Origin: Climacium dendroides
Lineage: Eukaryota; Streptophyta; Bryopsida; Hypnales; Climaciaceae
Assembly: GCA_950106755.1 (NCBI GenBank)
Contig: OX467088.1
Location: forward strand, 2,836,001-2,900,000
Length of the DNA: 64,000 nucleotides
Reading direction: 5' to 3'
In this document: positions 33,541-44,500 of the stretch, piece after piece
How the letters are laid out: every line of letters starts with the position of its first letter
Numbering within the stretch: the stretch's first letter is position 1
Translations under genes and position numbers: made by a program
Notes under the pieces: generated by a model
Databases searched by the model: none
What the model was told of the DNA's origin: nothing
The model's input: the letters and a program-made list of their open reading frames with translations, nothing else

Positions 33541-35458
33541 TAAAATGCTGCCTTGTTTGACTCGAAGCTAATATCGGAAGGCTACATCACCGGAACCAAG
33601 GTAGTAACCATCCTCGTAGACTTCATTGCGAAGATAGAGCGAGTTTTGAGGGAGCTCCAACAGCTATTGGCGGCCATCAATCCAAATTAGGTGATGGATT
33701 TCTCCACCTTTCCGGAACTTCCTTTTGTCTCGGATACTCTAGGGAGACCGGTAGCGGATCGTGCAACTCGAATGGAGGGATTGAGGGGGATACTCACGCC
33801 AGTCGAGCCTTCCGCCAACAAGATGCAGATGACAGAGCTGAATTTGAGGCTAGCTTCGGAACCAGAACCTGAGTCCAGCGTGAAATCGATTCCGGTACCA
33901 CCCAAATTCTCAACTCCGGAAGTTCCCAAGTCACAAACAATGCCGAATCTGATGAGCGAAACATTCAAGGTTTCGGGATAGCAAGTTAGAGGAGACCTCA
34001 TTAACCGGATCGGTGGAATGATCAATCCGGCTCGGACTAATCCGAAAGGATTTTCACACATGCAAGAGACCACACCGGAAAAGAGAAGCGAACCCGCAAC
34101 ATTGGAGGAGACACTGCTAGAGAAGGAGAAGGAAGTTCAAGTCATCGAAGACTATAAGGAGGAGAGTGCCCACTCTACTTCCGAAACTGAAGAAGACAGC
34201 GATCCGTCTCCTGCAACGCGCCATATCCAGACTCGAGCAACAACGAAAACGATGCCAGCTAAAAATACGAAGGGGACGCCTACTAGTCAAGTAGGGAGCC
34301 GCTCAAAGAAAGGACGGAAGCCAAAGCATTAGAATTCATAGGAAAAGAAATATAGGATCTGGATCGGGTTTCCGAGCATGGGCCCAGTTTCCGGAATCTT
34401 AGGTAGATAGTACGAAAACCCGACAATCTCGGATGGTAGTTATTGGCCTTTTCGGATATTTTGGAGGTTCAGTGATTGGTTGCCTGGATTTCCGGGTTTC
34501 CTTTTTAGGCTTTTAAGAGTTGACTTTGGATTTTTGTGTTAGTATTTTAAGGGCCGGTCAGTTAGTGGTCGGCATTCTATTCCATTCCATCTTAGTGCTT
34601 TCACGTATGTATCACAATTTTTTTTTCTTAATCTAAGTCAGTTAGGGTGCCTCTAGCTGTACTTTGCTTAGATAGAGTCTTTGGCTAAGTATATACATGT
34701 GTGTTGCATCCTTGTACTAAAGAAAGAGAAGGGAAGGAGAGGAGGAATCCGGATCTTGAGCTACGGATCGCTTGGAAGTTGAGCTAGTCAGAAGGAATGC
34801 AAGCTGAATAAGGGAGTGTGAGCGTTATATGCCTTTAAATTGCCAGAATGGCAATCCAGATAAGAAGGTAGAGGTCCCTGCGAGTCCAGAACCAAGAGGG
34901 TTCTGTGTGGAGATAAGCAACCGCCAAAGGAAAGGAACTCCCGCTACTCCGGAAGGTCTACCAACCTCCCCCTTGGTACATTGTCTTCCCCTTGAGACTC
35001 TATTCCTTTGGATCTATAAGTTCGGATCCGTCGTTGTAGTAAAGAGAGGTGTGAGAATTTCTTTGTGTGACCTGATTCCGGATCGGCCAATTCGGAAACT
35101 GTGAAAGAATACTCCTCCCTCCTCCTACAACTGTGTTGTCTTGGGTGTGTTGTTTAGTAGATTTAGAGTATAGAGAGGATAATTATACAAGTGGTGAGTC
35201 CCCACCCCTTTCTAGATCAAGGGCGAAACCCTCTGAAGGTAAAACAGAGGCAACAAAAACTAGTAACGGAAGAAAGACGGAACTCAATTCCGGGTGTGTC
35301 CGGATCCGAAATGGAATTTGGAATGTACTAAGTTTCCGGAATGAGGTAGGGACGTGAAATTAGGGGATTAAGTGAGTAGTCACAATCCGGATACTTCTAA
35401 TCCAATCGATATCATACTAGAAGTTCCCTGGAACGATAATTCGTGTCATCTTGCAACA
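33541..35458 (+). mobile_element. Unit D: 3' part of a B-like unit
   Basis: Homology to the unit proteins begins abruptly at about 33545 (AALFDSKLISEG) in the middle of the ORF. The ORF ends at 34332 and about 1.1 kb of CCGG-rich 3' DNA follows, ending near ...CTTGCAACA at 35458. The 5' half is missing. Confidence 0.5.
33546..34332 (+). pseudogene. D-family protein, C-terminal part
   Basis: AALFDSKLISEGYITGTKVVTIL matches the KAxLF...SGTRV block of the B proteins. It is followed by a coiled-coil-like ERVLRELQQLL, then after TAG (about 33690) a Pro/Ser/Glu-rich region, another TAG near 33980, and a very basic end (GSRSKKGRKPKH) at 34332. The basic C-terminus parallels unit C. Confidence 0.5.
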
Positions 35459-35461
35459 ATT

Positions 35462-36968
35462 TGTCGTTGTAAGGATACTTATGGCTAACTGCGCGTACGA
35501 CAACGCGGAACTCACTGAGTTCCTTCACAATCTGACCCAGGGGATCCTGGTTTCAGATTGGATCGACACCCTTACTTCCCTCTCCTACTTCTGGATCTTT
35601 GTCTTTCCGATTCTGTCTCCTCCACTGTGACTCAGTTTCCTCGACTTGTGGAGTATCCCCACCTACCTCGGCCTTTGAATCTTCCTCTTCCTACCCGGCT
35701 TCCTCATCCAAGTCTTCTATTTCAAATTCCGACATGGCTTTGGCTATATTATATGAATCTAGTTCTCTATTCGTAAGCTAGCCATGAGCTTGGTACAAGT
35801 GATAGAGGAAAAGGGTTATATGGGAAGGTTTAAACTTCCCTATGCCCCGTACCAACCTCTTTGTTTGATCCCTCACCACTGCTTCCTAATCTATTTTCTG
35901 GTCACTCGACAATGCACCAAAAATGGTGTTTGCTAGGGTGACCGTAATCCTATTCGGCTGCTCTGGACTAAAAATAGCTGCAAGATACTTCATCAACCGT
36001 TTCTCCCTAACGTTTATACATTTCGCTACAGGAATGACATCCTTCTTCGTGGGAGGATTCTGGAACTTACCAACAAAGAAACGGTCCGTCCGCGAAGCCG
36101 GTAGGTACTTTGTCCGTCTTCTTGAAATCGTATGTTTCTCATCATAGTGCTGGAGTCCAGTCCTCGAGTCGGCCCCTTGATGTCCCCTTCTATTTCTTCA
36201 ATGGTACGTCGATCACCTCCCTCACAATATCTTCATCCTTCAAGTTCCACGCTGGGCTAGAAAGCCTTCACATCCCATCTGCTGGAGGTTCTCTTCTAGC
36301 TCCGCCTTCTCTTTTGGATTAGCCAATACTGCCAGCTTCACCATGCGTAAAGACACTACTACCTCCTCTCTCACCATCGTGAACTGCTTTCTCTAAAACT
36401 TATCAATGACCGGATTCACTCTTTGAGGTTTCAAAAATACTAGCGCTCTAATCTTCTCACTCCACTCAGGGATCCTCTTCAAGAGTCGCTCCAACATAAC
36501 ACTTCTAATTCTAACGCTCATTTGTGAACTTGTAAGAGTGCTCTCCTCTTGAGACCTGTCTTCTCCTAATCTGGACCATAAACTAGAATGAATGCGCCCG
36601 TAATTCCTCTTTCGGCTAACCTATGAAAACACCGCGGATACACTTTACAAACCTCTTTTTAAAGCAACTTTCAAGTAAAAGGAGGTTTCAGCCACTTGCC
36701 CCTTCTATTTTAACTTTCTAGGGCTAACTTCATTCATACGGGACCGTTACAGGTGACCATTTCCCAAAAAATAGACCTGCTCTCAAGTGTGGTCTAGAGC
36801 TAGGTAGGCACCCGTTATGCCCAGATTGTCTTCTATCCGTTCCCGGTTTTCGGTCCTCTATTTTCTTCCATTTTCCGTTTTTTGATAAAACTCACTCCGC
36901 CCTACTATTTAGCTAACTATCCCGTTTCCGGGTTTTCAGTTTCCGGTCTCCAGTTACTTTTGTTAACA
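35462..36968 (-). pseudogene. Unit E: N-terminal part of a B-like unit protein
   Basis: On the minus strand I read LQQMGCEGFL (about 36290), GKFQNPPTKKDVIPVAKCI, LAAIFSPEQPNRITVTLANTIFGALSSDQKIDW (given here only as separate blocks: PNRITVTL, NTIFGAL, QKIDW) and LFLYHLYQ, all core positions of the B protein, then an acidic linker and QDPLGQIVKEL. Several stops and frameshifts are present. The unit is cut within the ORF near 35480; TGTCGTTG at 35462 resembles the B terminus. A possible 5' terminus, TGTTAACAAAAG on the minus strand, ends at 36968. Confidence 0.5.
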
Positions 36969-37111
36969 CTATTATCTATTCTAGAGTAACCCTATTCCAG
37001 TATCCGGTTCCTAACTACTTACGATCTATTTTTCTAAAGAAAAACAAAAAAAAATAGAGAATAAGGAGTTCTAATCCCCTTATTTCCCTTCTAAATCTAA
37101 AAATCGGATTT

Positions 37112-39041
37112 TTGTGCTCCCATAGTACCCCCGGCGGCAACGGCATCATCACAAGGTCGATGATTGCGTTGGCGCTTAGAGCAGTCTCTGAACCTACACC
37201 AACAACACCTCTGCCAAGCGAATCGAGTAGGAGCAAGAGAAAGCGGACGGGGACATGGTCAGACGACCAACTAGCAGCTGCAGTTGCAACTGTAGATGCA
37301 AGCTGCGGGCTTACAACTGTGGCAAGAAACTTCAAGGTTCTTGCAACGTCCTTGAGGGACCACATTTACGGAAGAACAATCAAACGAAAAAAAGGACGCC
37401 AAGGGGTTCTAACCGTGGAGGAAGAATCTGCATTGGTCAACTCGATGTTAGAGATGTAGGAGCATGCACATCCTATTTGCATCACGGAGCTGAGGAGGAA
37501 AGTGGCTGAGATTACCCAAGATCGTTGGACACCCTTCAAGGATGGTATTTTTGGGCATGGATGGCTACGATGGTTTCAAAATTGCCATCCAAAGCTGACT
37601 TTGAGATCTCCTCAAGCTTTGGAGGAGGCACGTATTAAGGGGTTAAATCTGAGTAGCATGGCATCATTTTATGACAATTTGCAAGCAGCATACCAACAAC
37701 ATGGATACCTACCATCCCACATTTGGAATGCTGACGAATCTGGAGTACAAGCAAGGAGTGGAGGAGGGACTCTAGTGTTTGCAAGACGAGGTACTAGATC
37801 TGTGTATACAACAGTACCAAACAGTAAGGAACACCTAACTGTCCTCTCATGTGTCAATGCTACAAGCCATCACGTCCCAAACTTATATATAGAAGATATA
37901 TAGAAATTTCATCTTCAAATGTAAACTTGAAGCTGTCATGAAAATGCAACTAAATGTTTGGATGACTACATTCTTATTCTCTAGTTGGATCTCTTGTTTC
38001 ATTGACATTCTTAGTAAAAGGTATGGAATCTCACAAGAAAATAGACATCTATTGATTTTAGACGGTCATGGCTCTCATGTGGCACCAGAGGTGATCTAGA
38101 AGGCCAAATCTCGAGGCCTTGATATAATCACGTTGCCTAGCCACACAAGCCACAGATTGCAACCATTAGATGTTAGTATCTTCAAGCCTTTCAAAGTGGC
38201 ATTTAGAGCATGTAGAGACAAGTGGAGTATAGAAAACAAAGGCAGAGGTGCAAGAAAGGAAGAACTAGCAGAATGGGTGGGTACAACATTGAAAAAGGTA
38301 CTCACATCATCAAAAATAATGAAGGGCTTTGAAGCCACTGGCATCTGGCTACTACAGTGCAGTGCTATGGACAAGTACATGGCTCCTAGCTCTTGTTACA
38401 TCGACCCCTACGAAGTTGAAGACAAGGAGCATTCTGAAGAGGAGCTTGTTGCCTCTAACGATGTAGGAACAAAAGACATCATCCCCGAAACCCAACAGTC
38501 GCCACAACAGTACTTCATCGAGACAGAGTCTGATATCTCCAACGACAGTAGCGATACTGAGAGCGACGAGGATCTAGGGACGAACTTGCGATGAAATTTA
38601 TTTCTTCTCCCACGAGTTGAACGTCACGCATAGAGAGCATCACAAACTTCGAAGCCACTCATTGATTATTCAAAATCTATTTTGATGACTTCAGACGAGT
38701 ACATCTCTGCCATGACTGCTAAAGCTACATAGAAGGAAGCTGTCGCCAAGGAACGCGAGGAATGAAAGGCTCAAGCTGAGCAACGAAAAGCACAGAGACT
38801 TGAAGAGAAGGTGAAGCGAGAAGTGGACAAGGTCCTCCAACGACTACAAACAGAGAAGAAGAAAGAAGATCGCGAGTGGGAGCGCCTGAAGAAAGCAGCA
38901 GAGAAAGCTCAGAAGGCGTCGGAGACAGAAGGGAGGAAGCGCGGACGAAGCGCTCCACAATCCAACGGCAAAAACGGAGAGATTCCACCACCCACTCCAG
39001 CTTTCCCGCATTCAACGGGAACCCCAATGGTTGGAAGGTAA
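37112..39041 (+). pseudogene. pogo-family transposase
   Basis: An N-terminal Lys/Arg-rich helix-turn-helix region (TWSDDQLAAAVATVD, then a psq-type block to about 37400) is followed by a catalytic DDE_1 domain: WNADESG (first Asp, about 37728), LLILDGHGSH (second, about 38067) and TSHRLQPLDVS (third, about 38160). The C-terminus has SKPLIDYSKSI and a long charged coiled coil (38740-38940). The first part is in frame 2 and the rest in frame 3, with a frameshift at 37900-37920. In-frame stops are TAG 37457, TAG 38097, TGA 38592 and three more before 38780; nearly all are one transition from CAG or CGA. It is the transposase expected to mobilise the 20114-39604 ends. Confidence 0.85.
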
Positions 39042-39586
39042 GTCTTGAAGGAGTCCAGGAGTAGGGGCGGCGACAAAGTTCGTGAACTAAGTGCCACGAC
39101 GAAATCCAGAAGCAGGGGCCGTGATGAACGGGAAAGGTTTGTTCGAACGACGGATGTGTGGACCATGCTTGTCCAAGTTGGGTTGGGTGACGCTACACGT
39201 GGGTGCTGCCATAACGGCTAGGGGTGTTTTTGTTAGTGCAGGGCCAGCCACTTGCCCTCGCTTTTATCCTTTCCAAGTAGGATTAGTTTAACGCCCTTTT
39301 ATGACGGATTTGAATACCACCTAGCACTAATCTAGAAGCATGTATAGTCTATTATTGTACATGCAAACCACAGTGAACGCTCCAAGAAGCATCTTTTTGA
39401 GCGTCCCCTACACACACCTTTACATTTTGATTGATTTTGGACTTTGCAAAATTATTGCAAACACATTTTTGAAATTGAAAGTGTGGAATTCACGCCAAAA
39501 ATTTCAGTTCCTTCCTACTTACTAAACAAAAATATTTTCAGAATTCTTCTGTCTATTTTCATGCTCCATTTTCCTTAAATTCATGC
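39042..39586. other. Right internal region of the pogo element
   Basis: Non-coding DNA between the transposase and the right inverted repeat (39587-39604). I see no gene or notable repeat. Confidence 0.5.
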
Positions 39587-39606
39587 TTATGGATGCTCCT
39601 ACCTTA

Positions 39607-40426
39607 CAACCCCTCTAAAGAAAAATCCAAATTTCTAAAAGACTTCTTAATCTGCAAACTAGTTTTAGAGCTAAACTAATGACCATACATAAAACATTGC
39701 ATATAATCACTACCAAATACCTACATGAATCGGCACACATATTTATAGACTACCAAAACTGTTTATATGTACTTAATATGCAACTAAAATCCCCTACGTT
39801 GCACCACAACCATGCAGATAAAACCATATTAGAATCTATGGTAGAAATGCTTCAAAGTTGAACACAATCTACAACAATTTCCAAAATTAAAGCCCATATT
39901 AATATTATAGGTAATAAACACGCAAATAGACTCACTAAACATGGAACAACAAAGGAATACAAATTTGCCTGAAAATCATATGAATTTGCACACACTACAC
40001 CATTCTATTATCAAAAAAGACAAATGGCTAGGCCCAACCTATCAACCTGACAAAGGCCTAGTGAGATGCCTTCAAACATACATCAACAAACATGATCATG
40101 ATAAAAATCTAGAGATATTAGCACAAAGATTTCCTAACATTAGCAAATGGACATTCAATCTTGATATAGATAACAACCTCTCTAATGAATTTTGGTCTAA
40201 CCCTGAAATAACAGACTCACAAAAAACAAGCTTGTTAAAATTTCGCACTGGCCAATACATGGGGAATGCTAGGAAACAATTATTTTTTGGCGTCGAAAGA
40301 TTTTTATCAATCACATGCTTTATATGCAGGTCACCAAATATAGACACATGGCTCCATGTACTTCTAAAATGTAATCAACAACATATCCATGTTCTTAGAG
40401 TCAAAAGACATAACAAAGTAGTCTAG
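39607..40426 (+). pseudogene. LINE RNase H C-terminal part and C-terminal Cys/His segment
   Basis: Continues the RNase H from 20111: LVLELN (Glu block), IFIDYQNCL (third acidic block) and KAHINIIGNKHANRLTK, where the last catalytic Asp is Asn (AAT at 39925-39927). After stops, 39941-40426 contains LLKFRTGQYMGNARK and CFICRSPNIDTWLHVLLKC, a C-x2-C...H...C pattern common at the end of LINE ORF2 proteins. Confidence 0.8.
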
Positions 40427-41537
40427 GAATTGCATAAAGTAATCCTATCCACCCCAAAAACTAGATGCTATATCCTCATGAATGTAAGAACATTCAACAA
40501 CAATCCACAAGAAAATATAGTTCCCCCATGTTTTTTACCTTGTTCTTGCAAAAGACAAAGATGTCATTATAATGCTAAACTAAAACTAGATATCCTTTGT
40601 GTTAAAGGACTCCTCTACCAAAATAATCCACCAATTAGCCCAAACACCAATCTCACTATATAGTTTATAGAATTCACATATACTAATGATAGATTCTCGC
40701 AAACAACAATAGATAGCAAAATCCAAAAATACCAACCACTAATCAATAACATCATGACTCAAGGATGGAATGTTGATCCACTTATTGTCATAATAGCAGG
40801 AGTTAGAGGTACAACACACACTCCATCAATGACACTCCTTGCAAATAAATTCAAAATACCTGAACATACTCTGAAACATATTTTTAAGACAATCAGCACC
40901 ATTGCCATACAATATGTTGGATCAATCATCCTACATAAACGAAAAATAGAAAATTACCAACCACTCCCAAATGAATAAGAAATTGGATCAACATCACTTT
41001 CCATTGCACTCACAATGTAAACTCAACTATTTTAATCCTGGTTACTTTAATCTTGATTACTGATAACTAAAGTGTCTATTCTTGAAAGGGAAAAGTAGTT
41101 GATCCGTTAGACAATACTTCATTGTCATCACGAACATACACTTTATTCACGCCGGCCTTCTTCAAAGACCGGAGTTTTTATCTGTCTATCTAGGACGGAG
41201 GGTATGCAGGCCGGTCCTGGAGGCGGGCGGGTCCTAAGGGCGGGTATGGAGGCAGGGCCTTATCCGTCTTATCTTTCAGTTGCGTGCCTGTGCCATTCAG
41301 GCGCGCTGCTCGCTGTGTTCCTGGTGGGGTGAGCTTGGAGCCTTCCGCGGGGACATCAGACGGACGCTGAACTGAACTTGAATTCCACCACCGTTGCTCC
41401 TCCTGAGTTGGGGGTTGGGTTGTTTGTGTGGCTGTGGGCTTGAAGGGTTAAGGAAGTTAGTCCTCGCTCCTTTCGTTTCTCTTGCCTCCGCTCGCTCGCC
41501 TCGTCGCTCGCCTCGTCGCCCGCTCCTTCGATCGGCG
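40427..41537. other. LINE tail and upstream region of TIC100
   Basis: LINE-like A/C-rich DNA continues to about 40980. From about 41140 the DNA becomes GC- and CpG-rich (GCCGG, GGCGGGCGGG), as expected for the promoter and 5' leader of the TIC100 gene. I see no clear TATA box. Confidence 0.45.
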
Positions 41538-44500
41538 ATGGCCTCCTCCAACAACCCCGAGGACGACTTTCTTCTCCCGGATGACGACGATGAGCCTCTG
41601 TCGGACACTTCTTCTCCCCGTGCAGCTGCTTCTTCCCCTGCGGTCATCCCCAATTTCCGTGGCAAGGTGCCCGAGCCCGAAGCGCCCGATTCTAAGGGTC
41701 CGATCAAGGTCGTGTTCTCCCCCATGCTTCCATTCCTCTATCTCTTCCTCTTCCTCCCTCTCGCATGCTCCCCTTCTTCCTCGTTAAACCTTCGCTAAAC
41801 CCTAGCATGCATTGGCCTTCTTGCTGATGTGCGGCTTCGCAATGCCCTCGTTCCGCCGAGGGTGCCCTTCCCTGTTGCCTTCTTTTTCTATGCATTTCTT
41901 CCCTCCCGCTTCTCTCTCTCAGGTTCACGGCCGCATTGATCCCCCGGGGTCCTTCTGATGATGCCATCTGGTAAGGTTTAGGGAGACGGTGTGGCACATT
42001 CCGCCATTGGAGGTTCACTACCTCAAGTGCTGATGACGACAGAAGTCCACGAGCGATTCTGGTGATCATTCTCAGATAGTTCCTTTTGATTTGACTCCTC
42101 CAGGTAGAGTGGGCGTCAGATGACGACGAGTCCGAGGACGAAGAGAGTGAGGAGGAGGAGGGGGAGGAGGAAGAAGAAGACGAGGGGGAACGAAAGCCTA
42201 CGGAGGCAGGGGTAGATGGCCAGGAGCCGTCTGCGGCTTCCAAGCGGCGCACGAAGAAGAGACGAGAGGAGGAGGAGGAGGAGGAAGAAGTTTTGGAAGA
42301 GGAGGACGAGTGGAATTTTCCTATTGACAGGGAAAATTGGAGAGAGGAGGATCTAGAGGAGGAGTGGGCAGACCCTACCCCTGCCGATGACACAGTGGGC
42401 AGAGATCCTGAGTTAGCAGAAGATGACGAGGAACTTATCGCCAAGCTCGAGAAAGATGGAAGGGCTCCACCGCAGAGACCTTATTATGTGCCTTACAGGA
42501 AGTGTTATCCTTCAATTCCCGAAGACCATCCTGATATTGACAGCCCGGAAGCTGTTGTGGAGGAGCTGGAGCGCATGGAGGAATTCCTAGTATGGGCTAG
42601 TTACATATTTGAAGATGGATCATCGTAAGTGATTATCGCGTCCCTGCTCAATGTTGACCCAGCGCTATGTTTCTGCTTGTGTTCTTCGTGAGGACTACCA
42701 AAGGTCTGGAACTCGTGTCCGTACGGGCTTGCCTGGATCTGAAAGAACTTTCCATGGATATTCATTTTTCTTGAACCGTATAGTGCACTATTACTAGGAT
42801 CAGATAAGGTTCTATCTGCTGTGCCTTGTGCCATGCACTTCTGTTTTCAGTGTGTAACTGATGCACATAATCATTTCGAATAGCGTATCTTGGTGGCTTG
42901 ATCTAGAAGGGTTATGCGAGTCACCCTTGTAGTGATCGCCATCACAATCTGATTATCTGTAATTTATGTCATTTATCAGTTATGAAGGAACAGTATGGGA
43001 CGACCTTGCGCATGGGAAGGGTGTTTACACAACGCCACTGGAGCTTTGCAGGTAGGAAGCTTACTTCAATGCAATTTTTTGTACTTTTTTGACAGATTTG
43101 TTTACATATCTATTACTTGGTTTGTTTAGTAATCAGCTTTACTACTGAGAATGGTGTAGAGTAGTAATCCTTTTCTTTTTTTCAGATACGAAGGTGAATG
43201 GTTTCAGAACCTCATGCAAGGACATGGGGTCATCGAAGTGGACATTCCTGTGGCCGATCCACCCCCTGGCTCTGAGTAAGTTCCTGCATTCGGATCTGCT
43301 CATATGTGTTGCCTTAGTGTTGTCAGCCTTTATAAAATTTATCAGATGTTTGTCTGAATTGTGGTGAGTAGAAGTTCTAATTTTGTCTAGAAAATCTTTA
43401 ACCCCTGAATGCCCGAGGTAAAAAAAGAAATCCACTTTAGAGGCTCATCTTTATTTTTAGTAACTTTCAAAATATATTTATGTTGTTTGAAAATGTAAGG
43501 TGTGATTTTGATTCGTTTTGTTAATTTTCGTGAAGCTTTCTCAATGATTTGTTTCAACCCTTTACAACGGAAGCGGACCCTTTGACCCTTTGGGCTCTTA
43601 GGGTTTAATAAAACCCTCCCTTTACGAGTTATTTGTACCCATGCCTCGAAATAAATATATCTCTTATGTCATCCAGATTTCTGTATGATTATCGTTATCA
43701 TCAAATTCCTATGTTCACAATTTAGTCTGGAGGATATTAGGAATTCGTGTTTTCACATGTGCATGCTTCGAAATGTTCTTTTTTAAGGTATGAATTCATA
43801 GAACATTCTATTCTTCTCAGTGGTTTTTGTGGACATTATGGAGTATGTGCGGTCTGTCCAGATGTGGATTTAGAGGTGACCACTATGATCATGCATTTTC
43901 TTCTGATGTTCTTTTGGTTACCTTTTAAAATGTGTTGAAATGCAGGTTAGAACGTAAAATGAAAGCAGAGGGAAAGATCTTGAAAACTGATTTTCTAGAT
44001 CCAGAGGATAAGGAATGGTTGCGCATGGACCTCGAGGATACCCTTGCTGACAATCCAGAGGCTGTTGACCCCTCTCCATTCGAAGATGATGAGCTCTGGG
44101 TGAAGTACTTTGGAGAGAAGCCGTAAGTCAAATTTCATCATGCTGCGGTAGTTGTCTTCAGTTAGCTTTCGCATTAGTTCTTGGGACAGAATACCCACGA
44201 GTGCTACATTCCAGGTTCTCATGAAGTAAGCACTGATATCTGGCGGAATTTGCAGGGAGAAAGGTCATTACAAGTATGCTGGGCAATGGAAACACAGTCG
44301 TATGCATGGTTGTGGAGTATACGAGCTTAATGGCCGCCAAACATGGGTGATTATTTCTAAGCTGCTACAATCTTTCCTCTACCTTAGACATCCGTTACTT
44401 GCAACTGAACCGATAAATGTTGCAGAAGCACGACTGTCTTTAGTATTTGTTCATACATTGTTTAATCCTAGGTGTTCAAATATAAGAAAACGTTTAGACG

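Larger units (their letters stand above)
20114..39604. mobile_element. 19.5-kb pogo-type (Tc1/mariner superfamily) element swollen by nested insertions
   Basis: The ends are a perfect 18-bp inverted repeat, AGGTAGGAGCATCCATAA at 20114-20131 and its complement at 39587-39604, each flanked by TA (20112-20113 and 39605-39606). TA duplication is the rule for pogo and mariner. A pogo-family transposase lies near the right end. The rest is later cargo: units B1 (with A2 inside), C, D and E and an AT-rich fragment. Pogo-derived or unassigned DNA is at 20132-20958, 28192-28650 and 36969-39586. Excision restores the LINE RNase H frame. All visible coding capacity is broken. Confidence 0.85.
11757..40980 (+). 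mobile_element. LINE with EN, RT and RNase H domains, heavily interrupted
   Basis: An A/C-rich, G-poor plus strand encodes endonuclease (12091-13935), reverse transcriptase (14506-17716), RNase H (20020-20111 joined to 39607-39940) and a C-terminal Cys/His segment (39941-40426), with remnants to about 40975. Five insertions are flanked by short target duplications, and removing each insertion plus one duplication rejoins the protein frame where coding: 12718-12974, 13097-13684, 14962-16891, 18962-19136, 20114-39604. The 17717-18961 and 19137-20020 stretches are LINE linker with frameshifts. The element is dead. The 5' end is not visible; it abuts unit A1. A poly(A) end was not identified with confidence. 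Confidence 0.85.

Noticed and set aside
1963..39041. Alternative nuclear genetic code with TAG/TAA read as Gln
   Set aside because: Many TAG stops replace Gln codons in mobile elements, but TGA and TGG-to-TAG cases also occur, and the two cellular genes have no internal TAG/TAA, use CAG/CAA for Gln and end with TAA and TGA.
41704..42444. Minus-strand serine-rich open frame of 246 codons
   Set aside because: It is the complement of the Asp/Glu-rich exon 2 of TIC100 and its intron; poly-Glu codons read as poly-Ser on the other strand.
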